Source of the DNA: Eubacterium sp. 1001713B170207_170306_E7
Lineage (GTDB): Bacteria > Bacillota > Clostridia > Eubacteriales > Eubacteriaceae
DNA: 64,000 nt
Direction: 5' to 3'
Assembly: GCF_015547515.1 (NCBI RefSeq)
Contig: NZ_JADMVE010000001.1
Location: forward strand, 682,406-746,405
A model generated the notes under the pieces. The model ran no database searches and was not told the DNA's origin. It saw nothing but the letters and a program-made list of their open reading frames with translations. Made by a program: the position numbers and the translations under genes. Below, in pieces: positions 17,512 through 25,129 of the stretch. Each line of letters starts with the position of its first letter. Position 1 is the stretch's first letter.

Positions 17512-19044
17512 ATGGAGATGAACAACACGTATGGTCTCTTCATATTGGCGCTCATCCCCATCATTTGGTTGATTGTTTCACTGGGTGTGATGAAAATACC
17601 AGGCCACAAGGCCTGCCCGGTGGCCCTGGTGATCACCCTGGTTCTCAGTATAATTGTCTGGAAAATGCCGGTGCTTGACAGCTTTACCGGGGCCCTTGAG
17701 GGCATTGTCATGGGGCTTTGGCCCATTGTGTACATCATCATCGCGGCGGTGTTCACCTATAACCTCACCACCTATTCGGGCAGTATGGAAACCATTAAAA
17801 ACATGATGACCGGCGTATCCTCGGATAAACGCATCCTCGTACTCATACTGGCCTGGGGCTTCGGCGGCTTTCTGGAAGCCATCGCGGGCTTCGGTACCGC
17901 GGTGGCCATTCCGGCCGGCATTATGGCCTCCCTTGGCTTTAACCCCATCTCGGCCGCGGTCATGTGCCTGATCGCCAACACGACGCCAACGGCTTTCGGC
18001 GCCATTGGCCTGCCGGTCACCACGCTGGCCCAGGTCACGAATCTGGACGTCATGCAGCTGTCCTTTACGGTTTCTGTCCAGCTTTTTGTGCTCATACTCA
18101 TCATTCCCTTTGTACTGGTGATGCTTACCGGCGGCGGCCTCAAGGCCGTCAAGGGTGTGTTTGGCATCACGCTGCTCTCCGGTCTGGCCTTTGCCGTTCC
18201 CCAGATTTTTGTGGCAAGGTTCCTTGGCGCAGAGCTTCCCGCCATTGTGGGATCGCTGTTCTGTATGGGCGTGACCATTCTGGTTGCTAAGAAGTTTTAC
18301 AACAAGGAAGAAGCTGCCGGGGCTGTGAAGGTCCCCCTTAAAACTGCCTTCATGGCCTGGCTGCCCTTTATTCTGGTTTTTGTTTTTATCATTCTCTGTT
18401 CATCGCTGTTCCCGTTTATCAGCGGGCCGCTGAACAGCATTAAAACCGCTGTCCCCATTTATACCGGCGCGGGCGCAAAGCCCTACACCTTTGCGTGGAT
18501 CGCCTGTCCCGGGACCCTGATCATCCTCGCCACCTATCTGGGCGGCCTGCTGCAAGGGCTAAAATTTAAGGAAATTTCCGTCGTGTTTGGCAAAACCATC
18601 AAACAGATGGGAAAAACAGCGATCACGGTTTGTTCCATCGTAGGCCTGGCCAAGGTCATGGGCTACAGCGGAATGATCACCTCCATCGCCATGGTACTGG
18701 TGGCCGTTACAGGCGGCTTTTATCCCCTTATCGCGCCCATCATCGGCGCCCTCGGTACCTTTGTGACCGGGAGCGATACCTCGGCCAACGTCCTTTTCGG
18801 CGAGCTGCAGGTACAGGCTGCGGATTCCATCGGGGCAAGCCCCTTCTGGATCGCGGCGGCCAATATGGCTGGCGCCACAGCTGGAAAAATGATTTCACCC
18901 CAGAGTATTGCCGTTGCAACAGCGGCCACTGGGTTAATTGGTCAGGAGGGCAAGATCCTAACCTCGACCATGAAGTTCTGCGCGGTGTATGTCGTGATTA
19001 TCGGCATCGTAGTATTCTTCGGAGGCCCGCTTTTAGGCTTCTGA
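17512..19044 (+). CDS. lctE: L-lactate permease (LctP family)
   Basis: A 510-residue lactate:proton symporter with about 12-13 membrane segments. Family motifs include GFGGFLEAIAGFGTAVAIPA, NTTPTAFGAIGLPVTTLAQ, GALGTFVTGSDTSANVLFG and AGATAGKMISPQSIAVATAA. It starts 5 bp after lctD at ATG 17512, or at ATG 17518 where the purine-rich ggag would serve as SD. It is the last gene of the lactate operon and is followed by a terminator. The symbol follows A. woodii usage; lctP or lldP are equivalents. Confidence 0.95.
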   Translation: MEMNNTYGLFILALIPIIWLIVSLGVMKIPGHKACPVALVITLVLSIIVWKMPVLDSFTGALEGIVMGLWPIVYIIIAAVFTYNLTTYSGSMETIKNMMTGVSSDKRILVLILAWGFGGFLEAIAGFGTAVAIPAGIMASLGFNPISAAVMCLIANTTPTAFGAIGLPVTTLAQVTNLDVMQLSFTVSVQLFVLILIIPFVLVMLTGGGLKAVKGVFGITLLSGLAFAVPQIFVARFLGAELPAIVGSLFCMGVTILVAKKFYNKEEAAGAVKVPLKTAFMAWLPFILVFVFIILCSSLFPFISGPLNSIKTAVPIYTGAGAKPYTFAWIACPGTLIILATYLGGLLQGLKFKEISVVFGKTIKQMGKTAITVCSIVGLAKVMGYSGMITSIAMVLVAVTGGFYPLIAPIIGALGTFVTGSDTSANVLFGELQVQAADSIGASPFWIAAANMAGATAGKMISPQSIAVATAATGLIGQEGKILTSTMKFCAVYVVIIGIVVFFGGPLLGF

Positions 19045-19074
19045 TAAAACCGTATAACTATTTTTACCTGAGAG

Positions 19075-19110
19075 AAGGAACCGCCCAGCGCAACGGACGG
19101 TTCCTTTTCT
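19075..19110 (+). terminator. Terminator of the lactate operon
   Basis: AAGGAACCG (19075-19083) pairs with CGGTTCCTT (19098-19106) around a 14-nt loop, followed by a T-rich run. Confidence 0.8.
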
Positions 19111-19217
19111 TTTTATGGCTTTTTTACGCAGCGCCCCTGCTTTTTAATCCCATCTTTACAGAGAAGAACCTATAATAAGAAACAACAAAAATCTTATCAA
19201 AGTGAGGAAGTATCAAG

Positions 19218-19595
19218 TTGAAAACAAGCGTGAAGAAAACAGCGGTCATAGTGGGGTGCAGCCAGATGGGCGCCCGGCTGGCAATGTCTTTATCGGATAA
19301 GGGCTATAAGGTTGTGATCATGGACAAGGATTACCAGGCCTTTGAAAGGATCGACCCGCATTTTCTGGGAACAGAGTTCCTGGGCGATGGCCAGGATCTG
19401 GCAGCGCTGCGTTCTTTAGGGGTTGACAATATCAAGCTTTTCGTGGCAGCGACCGGAAATGATGCCGATAACCTTGCCCTGTCACGCAAGGCCGAAAGGC
19501 TCTACCACCTGGGCCGTGTCTACGCGAGATTGAGCCGAAGCCGCAGCCGTGAACAGCTGAAACGCTGTGCTACAGACCATGCTTCGGCCGTATAG
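19218..19595 (+). CDS. Single-domain TrkA-N / RCK_N protein
   Basis: A 125-residue protein starting at TTG 19218 (SD gaggaag). It holds one Rossmann-type RCK_N domain: AVIVGCSQMGARLAMSLSDKG (dinucleotide loop, with GxGxxG changed to GCSQMG), VVIMDKD, EFLGDGQDLAALRSLGVDN and VAATGNDADNLALSRKA. KtrA/TrkA subunits are usually about 220 residues with a C-terminal RCK_C domain, which is missing. Its last 20 residues are Ser/Arg-rich and atypical, and dapA begins 26 bp later. It could be a natural single-domain regulator of a K+ transporter or a truncated gene. No transporter subunit is adjacent. Confidence 0.7.
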   Translation: MKTSVKKTAVIVGCSQMGARLAMSLSDKGYKVVIMDKDYQAFERIDPHFLGTEFLGDGQDLAALRSLGVDNIKLFVAATGNDADNLALSRKAERLYHLGRVYARLSRSRSREQLKRCATDHASAV

Positions 19596-19621
19596 CCCGC
19601 TGGAGGATAAGAGGAAAAACC

Positions 19622-20581
19622 ATGAAAACTAAGATTTTTAAAGGCGTGGCTACTGCGCTGGTGACCCCCATGAAGCCTGACGGGTCCATCTCTTATGACA
19701 CCCTGTCCGGGTTGATCGACTATCAGCTGAAGCACCACGCCGACGCGGTGGTGGTCGGCGGCACCACGGGTGAGTCCGCCTCGCTTTCAGAAAAGGAACT
19801 GCTGGAGCTGACCGCGTTTACCGTCAAGGCTGTGAGAGGCCATATCCCGGTTATTGCCAATATGGGCAGCAACAATACCGCCCATAGCGCAGCACTGGCC
19901 GGCCGACTGGAAAGGCTTGGAGCCGACGCCCTGCTTTCGGTAACACCCTACTATAATCAGGCTTCACAGCAGGGGCTCTACGAGCATTTTAAGGCAGGGG
20001 CAGCGGCTACCGGGCTGCCCGTTATTCTGTACAATGTGCCGTCCCGCACCGGGGTCAATATTGCCGTGGATACCTATAAGCGTTTGTCTGAGATTGACAA
20101 TATCGCAGCGGTCAAGGAGGCCAGCGGCAATTTCAGCCAGATGGCGCGGATTGCTGCCGAATGTGGCGACGCGCTGAGTATTTACTCGGGCAATGACGAC
20201 CAGATCGTCCCCGCTCTGGCCCTGGGGGCAGAGGGTGTTATCTCGGTGCTGTCCAACCTGATCCCCGAGCAGGTCCACCAAATCTGCGCCAGCTATTTTG
20301 AGGGCAACGTAGGCAAAAGCCGTTATTTCCAGCTGTATTACCTGGAGCTGGCAGAGGCCTTGTTTTCAGACGTCAACCCCATTCCTGTCAAGCAGGCCCT
20401 TAATGATATGGGGCTGAACGTGGGCAGCTGCCGCCTGCCGCTGTGCGATATGGCCCCTGCCGATGCGGGCAGGCTGTTGAAATGTCTGCAGAAGTATGGG
20501 CTCTGCCATTTTTCAGAAAGATCGAAAGAAAAGCGCTTCCATACCAGGCGGCGGTTATCCCTGATATCGGGTGTGTTTTAA
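19622..20581 (+). CDS. dapA: 4-hydroxy-tetrahydrodipicolinate synthase
   Basis: A 319-residue class I aldolase-fold enzyme that condenses pyruvate with aspartate semialdehyde in lysine/diaminopimelate synthesis. Motifs are GGTTGESASLSEKE (pyruvate carboxylate site), SVTPYYNQASQQGLYEHF, LYNVPSRTGVN (catalytic Tyr and Arg) and Schiff-base Lys165 in AAVKEASGN. Typical DapA proteins end near residue 295, at about LLKCLQKYGL here. The last 25 residues, basic and without family likeness, look like read-through past a lost stop codon. Other members of the DapA family, such as aldolases, are possible but the motifs favour DapA. Confidence 0.9.
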   Translation: MKTKIFKGVATALVTPMKPDGSISYDTLSGLIDYQLKHHADAVVVGGTTGESASLSEKELLELTAFTVKAVRGHIPVIANMGSNNTAHSAALAGRLERLGADALLSVTPYYNQASQQGLYEHFKAGAAATGLPVILYNVPSRTGVNIAVDTYKRLSEIDNIAAVKEASGNFSQMARIAAECGDALSIYSGNDDQIVPALALGAEGVISVLSNLIPEQVHQICASYFEGNVGKSRYFQLYYLELAEALFSDVNPIPVKQALNDMGLNVGSCRLPLCDMAPADAGRLLKCLQKYGLCHFSERSKEKRFHTRRRLSLISGVF

Positions 20582-20641
20582 ACATGTGCGCTCCGGGGTA
20601 TAATAGAGGCATTCCATAACGCCCAACCGGAGGATAATATA

Positions 20642-20986
20642 ATGAATGAAATCGACGGCTACATTGCACAGTTTACAGGCGATAAGCGGAAAAAGCTGGA
20701 GGAAATCCGCGCACTCATCAGAGAGAACGCGCCGGAAGCCAGCGAAAAAATCAGCTGGAATATGCCCACCTTTTACCTGAACGGCAATCTGGTGCACTTT
20801 GCCATGAACAGAGCACACCTGGGTTTTTACCCCACGCCCAGCGGGGTAGAGCACTTTGAGAAAGCTTTAAAGGACTACCGCCATTCCAAGGGAGCCATCC
20901 AGTTCCCGCTGGATCAGCCTCTGCCAGAAGATTTGATCGCGGCCATTGTCCGCTTTCGGGTAGGGGAGAACACAAAAAAAGCATAA
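20642..20986 (+). CDS. DUF1801 / YdhG-like protein
   Basis: A 114-residue protein of the DUF1801 fold (YdhG/YobT group, some called iron chaperones by analogy with frataxin). The pattern IDGYIAQFTGDKRKKLEEIR, EKISWNMPTFYLNGNLVHFA, HLGFYPTPSGV and GAIQFPLDQPLPEDLIAAIVRFR is typical from end to end. An SD (ggaggataat) precedes ATG 20642. The function is not established. It is a single-gene unit with a strong terminator. Confidence 0.88.
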   Translation: MNEIDGYIAQFTGDKRKKLEEIRALIRENAPEASEKISWNMPTFYLNGNLVHFAMNRAHLGFYPTPSGVEHFEKALKDYRHSKGAIQFPLDQPLPEDLIAAIVRFRVGENTKKA

Positions 20987-20990
20987 GATT

Positions 20991-21024
20991 AAAAAGCCCG
21001 CTGTTTGAGGACAGCGGGCTTTTT
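20991..21024 (+). terminator. Terminator after the DUF1801 gene
   Basis: AAAAAGCCCGCTGT / ACAGCGGGCTTTTT is a perfect 14-bp stem with loop TTGAGG. Confidence 0.92.
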
Positions 21025-21079
21025 AACGTTTTGAAAGGTATTTTGGGTGGGGCGGTATAAAAAGGAAAAATTGAGAAAA

Positions 21080-21107
21080 ACTCGCAGACTATTCATGGTC
21101 TGCGAGT
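21080..21107. repeat. Hairpin H1, left member of an inverted pair
   Basis: ACTCGCAGAC (21080-21089), loop TATTCATG, GTCTGCGAGT (21098-21107), followed by CTTTTT. The 22 bp at 21083-21104 are the exact reverse complement of 21447-21468. It may double as a terminator for rightward transcription. Confidence 0.8.
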
Positions 21108-21442
21108 CTTTTTGACTTCCAAATTCTTTTATAATTTAACTGCGTTACCTATTATAACATTGCCTGATGAAAAAAGCATCCTCTTTTTTTAGAAAAATTA
21201 AATATTTTTCTTCAAAATCAATTTATAGCTATATTCTACCAATAAATCATATTTTCGTCAAACAAATCTTCCTCATTCTATAAAGGTAAAAATTGGTCTT
21301 AAATATGGTCAAAAGCCTTTAAAAAACGGCTTGTTTTCTTTGTTTTTATAGTGTGTTTTTAAAAATTTCTTTTTAGTGGATATGGTCAGAAACATGGTCA
21401 GGATTCTTTGAAGCCCTTTTATGTCCTGAGTTTTCAAGCTCT
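21108..21442. other. AT-rich non-coding stretch before the TnpB-like gene
   Basis: No credible ORF in 335 bp. ATGGTCA occurs three times (21305, 21382, 21394). A small hairpin AAGCC/GGCTT with a T-rich tail lies near 21313-21345. The stretch is bounded by the inverted hairpins H1 and H2 and may hold a promoter or a small RNA. Confidence 0.4.
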
Positions 21443-21472
21443 GCTTCGCAGACCATGAATAGTCTGCGAAGC
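21443..21472. repeat. Hairpin H2, right member of the inverted pair
   Basis: GCTTCGCAGAC (21443-21453), loop CATGAATA, GTCTGCGAAGC (21462-21472): an 11-bp perfect stem directly before the SD of the TnpB-like gene. The 22-bp core is inverted relative to H1, including the loop, so this is a true inverted copy and not only a similar hairpin. Confidence 0.8.
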
Positions 21473-21487
21473 ATAAAGGAGCAAAAA

Positions 21488-22939
21488 ATGAAAGCCGGAT
21501 ACGCCATTACGACGTACAAAATACAGCTGAATTACAAGCATTTAGACTGGTTTAAACAGACCCAGTCGCTCTTTGACGCTGTCCTGGCATTCTATTATGA
21601 GTTGCTTGAGAAGCAGCCTCAGGCCCTTGAACTGTCCAATCAGAATTTACTGCGCCATTTAGAGCTACAGACCATAAAACAGCGGGACGGCAGTTTGCCC
21701 GAAACACCCCTGCCCTTTGAAAAAATTCCCCTGTACTTCCGGCGTGCGGCCATCAATGCGGCCATCAGTATGTACCGGAGCTATGTGGGTAAGCTCAGGA
21801 CATGGCAGGAGAGTCAAGAAAAAGAAGTTGATAGTGAAAAGTTGATAGTTGATAATTTAGGAACAGAATCGCAGGGCGATTCTAAATCAAATCAAATCGG
21901 CCAAGCCGATTTGTTCCAGAACTATCCACTATCCACTGTCAACTCTCAACTGAAGGGAAAGCCCTCAAGGCCGCGCCGCCTCCACATGTCCATGCTTTAC
22001 TACAAGGGCATGTACAAAGATTTTGACGCAAAGAGTATTTTACTCAAGCTCTACACAGGTAAAGCCTGGGCCTGGGTCAAGCACCGCACTACCGGCAGAC
22101 CCTTTCCGGAAAACGCCGAGTGCATGAGCCCGACCATTGTCATAAAAAAGAAAAAAGTCATGCTCCACATCCCGGTCAAAGAGACTGTGGAGGATGGCCG
22201 GACCGCCAAAGAGCGGGTAAAACAGCACGAAAGCTTTGTCGCTGTGGCCCTTACCACTTCCGATGCTCTTGCCGTTTGTACCACCATGCAAGCTGACGGT
22301 AGCGCCAGCCACCCTTATTTTATCAAGGGCGGAAAAGAACTGGCACACCGTAGGAAGCAGCTTCTGGGATATATCAAACGCAGCAGTGCCGGGAAGGATA
22401 TGACGCACACCGTAGGGAACGAGGCCCCCAGGCTTATGACACAACCTGTAGGTAACGACGCCCTCGTCGTTTCGCAAGGGAATCGCCCAAACGCCAAATA
22501 CTACGAAAAAATCACCCGCGTTACCGACCATTATGCCCATGAGGTTTCAAGGAAAATCGTTGACTACGCTGTCCGCCAGGGCGCGAAAATCATCGTTATG
22601 CCCGGCTACAGCAACAGCTTCACCAAAGGCACACTGCCATACCTTAAAACAAACGTCATGGACTTCATTGGCCGCCGGATCATCCGCTACACCAGCTATA
22701 AAGCATGGCAGGCCGGCATTGTCGTCACCTTTAACCGCGTGGGGAACGCCAAAAAAGAATGTTGCCACTGCGGCAGCGTGATTTATAAATACAATACCGA
22801 ATATCAGCCGCCCAGCCAGAACTTCTACGGCGGAAAAAACTTCCGGTGTAAGGAAGGCCATAAAGGCAGCACAGCCCTGAACACCGCCAGAAATATCGGT
22901 AAAAGTTTTTATGGCGCTTTTTATGAAAAGGCGGGTTGA
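21488..22939 (+). CDS. Nuclease-dead TnpB-like protein (IS200/IS605 OrfB relative)
   Basis: A 483-residue protein; ATG 21488 follows SD aaaggag. The layout is TnpB-like: an N-terminal WED/REC-like part, a RuvC-like domain from about residue 245, and a zinc knuckle (C425, C428, C454, H458). All three RuvC acids are missing. VGIDLG corresponds to VAVALT (Asp to Ala254), IVIEDL to IVMPGY (Glu to Pro372), and DRDVNAARNI to STALNTARNI. Surrounding helices and the zinc site are retained. Two insertions, residues about 113-155 and 309-328, are encoded by palindromic DNA elements. No tnpA is nearby. Known catalytically inactive TnpB derivatives (TldR) act as RNA-guided repressors; such a role here is inference. 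Degenerate decay is the alternative. Confidence 0.8.
   Translation: MKAGYAITTYKIQLNYKHLDWFKQTQSLFDAVLAFYYELLEKQPQALELSNQNLLRHLELQTIKQRDGSLPETPLPFEKIPLYFRRAAINAAISMYRSYVGKLRTWQESQEKEVDSEKLIVDNLGTESQGDSKSNQIGQADLFQNYPLSTVNSQLKGKPSRPRRLHMSMLYYKGMYKDFDAKSILLKLYTGKAWAWVKHRTTGRPFPENAECMSPTIVIKKKKVMLHIPVKETVEDGRTAKERVKQHESFVAVALTTSDALAVCTTMQADGSASHPYFIKGGKELAHRRKQLLGYIKRSSAGKDMTHTVGNEAPRLMTQPVGNDALVVSQGNRPNAKYYEKITRVTDHYAHEVSRKIVDYAVRQGAKIIVMPGYSNSFTKGTLPYLKTNVMDFIGRRIIRYTSYKAWQAGIVVTFNRVGNAKKECCHCGSVIYKYNTEYQPPSQNFYGGKNFRCKEGHKGSTALNTARNIGKSFYGAFYEKAG
21826..21950. repeat. Palindromic element inside the tnpB-like reading frame
   Basis: Outer imperfect arms (about 21826-21857 and 21919-21950) pair over some 26 of 32 positions. 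Inside are GGAACA/TGTTCC (21860-21865, 21912-21917) enclosing two hairpins, GAATCGC-AGG-GCGATTC (21866-21882) and AAATCGGC-CAA-GCCGATTT (21894-21912). The element keeps the frame open and codes for a low-complexity linker absent from ordinary TnpB proteins. Confidence 0.75.
22412..22472. repeat. Two GTAGGGAACG-family repeats inside the tnpB-like frame
   Basis: GTAGGGAACGAGGCCCCC (22412-22429) is a degenerate copy. GTAGGTAACGACGCCCTCGT (from 22448) forms the hairpin AACGACG-CCCT-CGTCGTT (22454-22471). Both match the family at 23231 and 38475 and are translated in frame. Confidence 0.65.
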
Positions 22940-23230
22940 TGGTCTTATCTGTATAAATAGATGAGTAATGTTTTAATAATGAAATTTAGTTGTTGTTTAA
23001 AGCCTGTGGAGAAATCTAGAGGTGTGACTGTTGTCTATAGGGCGATGGCTACAGGCATAGCACCGCCTGATTTTGCTTCGCGTCGCATTGTGGTTGTTTT
23101 CTTCATTAATATATAGAACATAACTGCAATGCGATGACAGTAAAAAACAAAGCATCATTCAAATAAATCAGATAAACCCTAATCCAATGATGAGCGTGCT
23201 ACGAGTTTTAAATAAAAATAATCATGTAAT
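22940..23230 (+). ncRNA. Candidate structured RNA downstream of the TnpB-like gene
   Basis: No ORF is credible here. Two structures are visible: GGCG..GCTA (23041-23051) pairing with TAGC..CGCC (23058-23067), and TCGCATTG (23083-23090) pairing with CAATGCGA (23127-23134). TnpB guide RNAs normally arise at the 3' end of the gene and its downstream flank, so this is the first place to look for one. No guide boundary or target can be named from sequence alone. Confidence 0.3.
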
Positions 23231-23256
23231 GTAGGGAACGCTGCCCCCAGCGTTCC
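23231..23256. repeat. GTAGGGAACG-family hairpin before galE
   Basis: GTAG then GGAACGCTG-CCCC-CAGCGTTCC, a perfect 9-bp stem 17 bp upstream of the galE start. Same layout as 38475-38501 (opposite strand) and 22448-22472, but with different, still complementary arm bases. Confidence 0.75.
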
Positions 23257-23273
23257 AAAAAGAGGAACCATTT

Positions 23274-24257
23274 ATGAAAATATTAGTCACCGGCGGCGCC
23301 GGCTATATCGGCAGCCATGCCGTCGTCCAGCTCATAGACCAAGGCTATGAAGTGGTCGTGGTCGACAATCTATCCACCGGCCACCGCTGGGCCATTGACG
23401 AAAGAGCCCGGTTTGTAAAAGGCGATATCCGAGATCATCCCCTTATGGATGGCCTCTTTCAGCAAGAGAAGATCGAAGCCGTCATGCAGTTTGCCGCTGA
23501 TATCGTCGTGGCAGAGAGCGAAAACGATCCGCTTAAATATTATGATAATAATGTTTATGGTACTGTTGCATTACTACAGTCCATGCTGAAGAACAACGTG
23601 AAAAACATCATCTTTTCATCTACCGCCGCCGTCTATGGCAATACCGAAGCCGTGCCTGTCACCGAGGACATTCCGGTAGCACCCATCAGCCCTTATGGGC
23701 GAACCAAAGTCTTTGTGGAGCAGATTCTAGAAGACTGCCACAAAGCCTATGGGCTGAACTACTGCGTGTTCCGTTACTTCAATGTCTCCGGTGCCCATGA
23801 AAAATACCCCATCGGCCAGGCCATCAAGCATAACACTGCATTGATCCCGATTATATTAGAAGTCGCCGCAGGCGAACGGGAAAGCATCCAAGTCTTTGGC
23901 GATGACTATGCCACCAAAGACGGCACCGGCATAAGAGATTTTATCCATGTAGTCGATCTGGTCGACGCTCATATTTTAGGATTAAAGAAACTTTTTAAAA
24001 ATGAAAGCGCCATCTATAACCTTGGCAACGGCCAGGGTTTCACCGTCATGGAAATGATCGAAGCCGGCAGAAAAGTCACCGGACATCCTGTGCCAGCCAT
24101 TATAGCAAAGCGTCGTCCGGGGGATATTGCCATCTCCATTGCCAGCAGTGACAAAACAAAACAAGAGCTTGGCTGGGAAACAAAATACCCAGAAGTTGAA
24201 AAAATTATCGAGACCGCATGGAAGTTTAAACAGAGCAAAAATAATGATAAAGAATAA
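23274..24257 (+). CDS. galE: UDP-glucose 4-epimerase
   Basis: A 327-residue extended short-chain dehydrogenase that interconverts UDP-glucose and UDP-galactose (or the N-acetyl forms). The NAD-binding loop is VTGGAGYIGSH at the N-terminus. The catalytic pair is in ISPYGRTK (YxxxK), preceded by FSSTAAVYGN. The substrate region NVSGAHEKYPIGQ and the C-terminal GTGIRDFIHVVDL and VAAGERESIQVFGDDY follow the family. It opens the polysaccharide cluster and supplies a galactose-type nucleotide sugar. SD agaggaacc lies before ATG 23274. Base composition is like the chromosome and unlike the later AT-rich genes. Confidence 0.94.
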   Translation: MKILVTGGAGYIGSHAVVQLIDQGYEVVVVDNLSTGHRWAIDERARFVKGDIRDHPLMDGLFQQEKIEAVMQFAADIVVAESENDPLKYYDNNVYGTVALLQSMLKNNVKNIIFSSTAAVYGNTEAVPVTEDIPVAPISPYGRTKVFVEQILEDCHKAYGLNYCVFRYFNVSGAHEKYPIGQAIKHNTALIPIILEVAAGERESIQVFGDDYATKDGTGIRDFIHVVDLVDAHILGLKKLFKNESAIYNLGNGQGFTVMEMIEAGRKVTGHPVPAIIAKRRPGDIAISIASSDKTKQELGWETKYPEVEKIIETAWKFKQSKNNDKE

Positions 24258-24441
24258 AACAAAAGGTAGATTATTAAAAAACAGATCTCAAAATAAAATA
24301 AGAACATTTGAAACCTGCGTGCTCTGCGGAAAGCAAACCTATATCTCCGTCAATGTACCCATTACCGCAAGACAGGGATATATCGAAGGCGTTGGCCAGC
24401 TTTGTGCAGAATGTAACCATAAAATAAAAAAAGACAATTAA
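24244..24441 (+). CDS. Small zinc-ribbon-like protein
   Basis: A 65-residue protein that starts at ATG 24244 inside the end of galE. It has a basic N-terminus and two CxxC pairs (CVLCGKQTYISVNVPI and LCAECNHKIKK), the layout of a small zinc ribbon. It lies between galE and the sugar transferase and is probably co-transcribed. Function unknown. Overlap with galE and even codon content support it being real. Confidence 0.6.
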   Translation: MIKNKTKGRLLKNRSQNKIRTFETCVLCGKQTYISVNVPITARQGYIEGVGQLCAECNHKIKKDN

Positions 24442-24463
24442 GCAAAGAGGAAAGGGAAAAGAA

Positions 24464-25129
24464 GTGATCTATCAAAAATACATCAAGCGATTACTCGATA
24501 TAACAATATCCGGTGTAGGTATCGTCATCACCTCGCCCTTTCTTGGGGTTATTGCACTCATTATAAAAACCACCTCTAAAGGGCCGGTCTTGTTTAAGCA
24601 GCAACGCTACGGCAGACACCAAAAGCCCTTTGTCTGTTATAAGTTCAGGAGCATGTACATTACAGCCCCAAAGGATATGCCCACCTGGAAGCTGGAAAAC
24701 CCTGAAGCGCATATTACACCCGTGGGCAAATTCCTTAGAAAAACCAGTATGGACGAACTGCCGCAGCTTTTTAACATTTTCAAAGGTGAAATGAGCTTGA
24801 TCGGCCCGCGCCCCGTAGTACTCAAAGAGAAAAAGCTCATCGAAGCCAGAGAGAAAGTAGGCGCCAATGATGTACGCCCAGGGCTTACCGGCTGGGCGCA
24901 GATCAATGGGAGAGATTTGGTGGGGACAGAAGAAAAGGCAGAGCTTGATGGACGCTATGTCAAGCGAATGAGCTTTTTGGTGGATTGTAAAGTGTTTTTA
25001 AAAACAATTATTTATGTTTTAAAAACAGAAGATGTTCAAGAGGGAAAACAAGAAGATATAAAAAAGGACCATATCTGTGAATATGAAAAACTTAACAAAG
25101 AAGAGAGCACTCATAATATGCCACAGTGA
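24464..25129 (+). CDS. Undecaprenyl-phosphate sugar phosphotransferase (initiating enzyme)
   Basis: A 221-residue bacterial sugar transferase starting at GTG 24464 (SD gaggaaagg). One N-terminal membrane segment (about residues 12-36) is followed by the catalytic domain: GPVLFKQQRYGRHQKPFVCYKFRSM, TPVGKFLRKTSMDELPQL, GEMSLIGPRPV and VRPGLTGWAQINGRD. Enzymes of this type move a sugar-1-phosphate from a UDP-sugar to undecaprenyl phosphate and start repeat-unit assembly at the inner face of the membrane. The last 45 bases overlap the next gene, where composition turns AT-rich. Confidence 0.93.
   Translation: MIYQKYIKRLLDITISGVGIVITSPFLGVIALIIKTTSKGPVLFKQQRYGRHQKPFVCYKFRSMYITAPKDMPTWKLENPEAHITPVGKFLRKTSMDELPQLFNIFKGEMSLIGPRPVVLKEKKLIEAREKVGANDVRPGLTGWAQINGRDLVGTEEKAELDGRYVKRMSFLVDCKVFLKTIIYVLKTEDVQEGKQEDIKKDHICEYEKLNKEESTHNMPQ

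Noticed and set aside
21060-21472. CRISPR array
   Set aside because: Only two copies, in opposite orientation and 340 bp apart; no regularly spaced repeats occur anywhere in the window.
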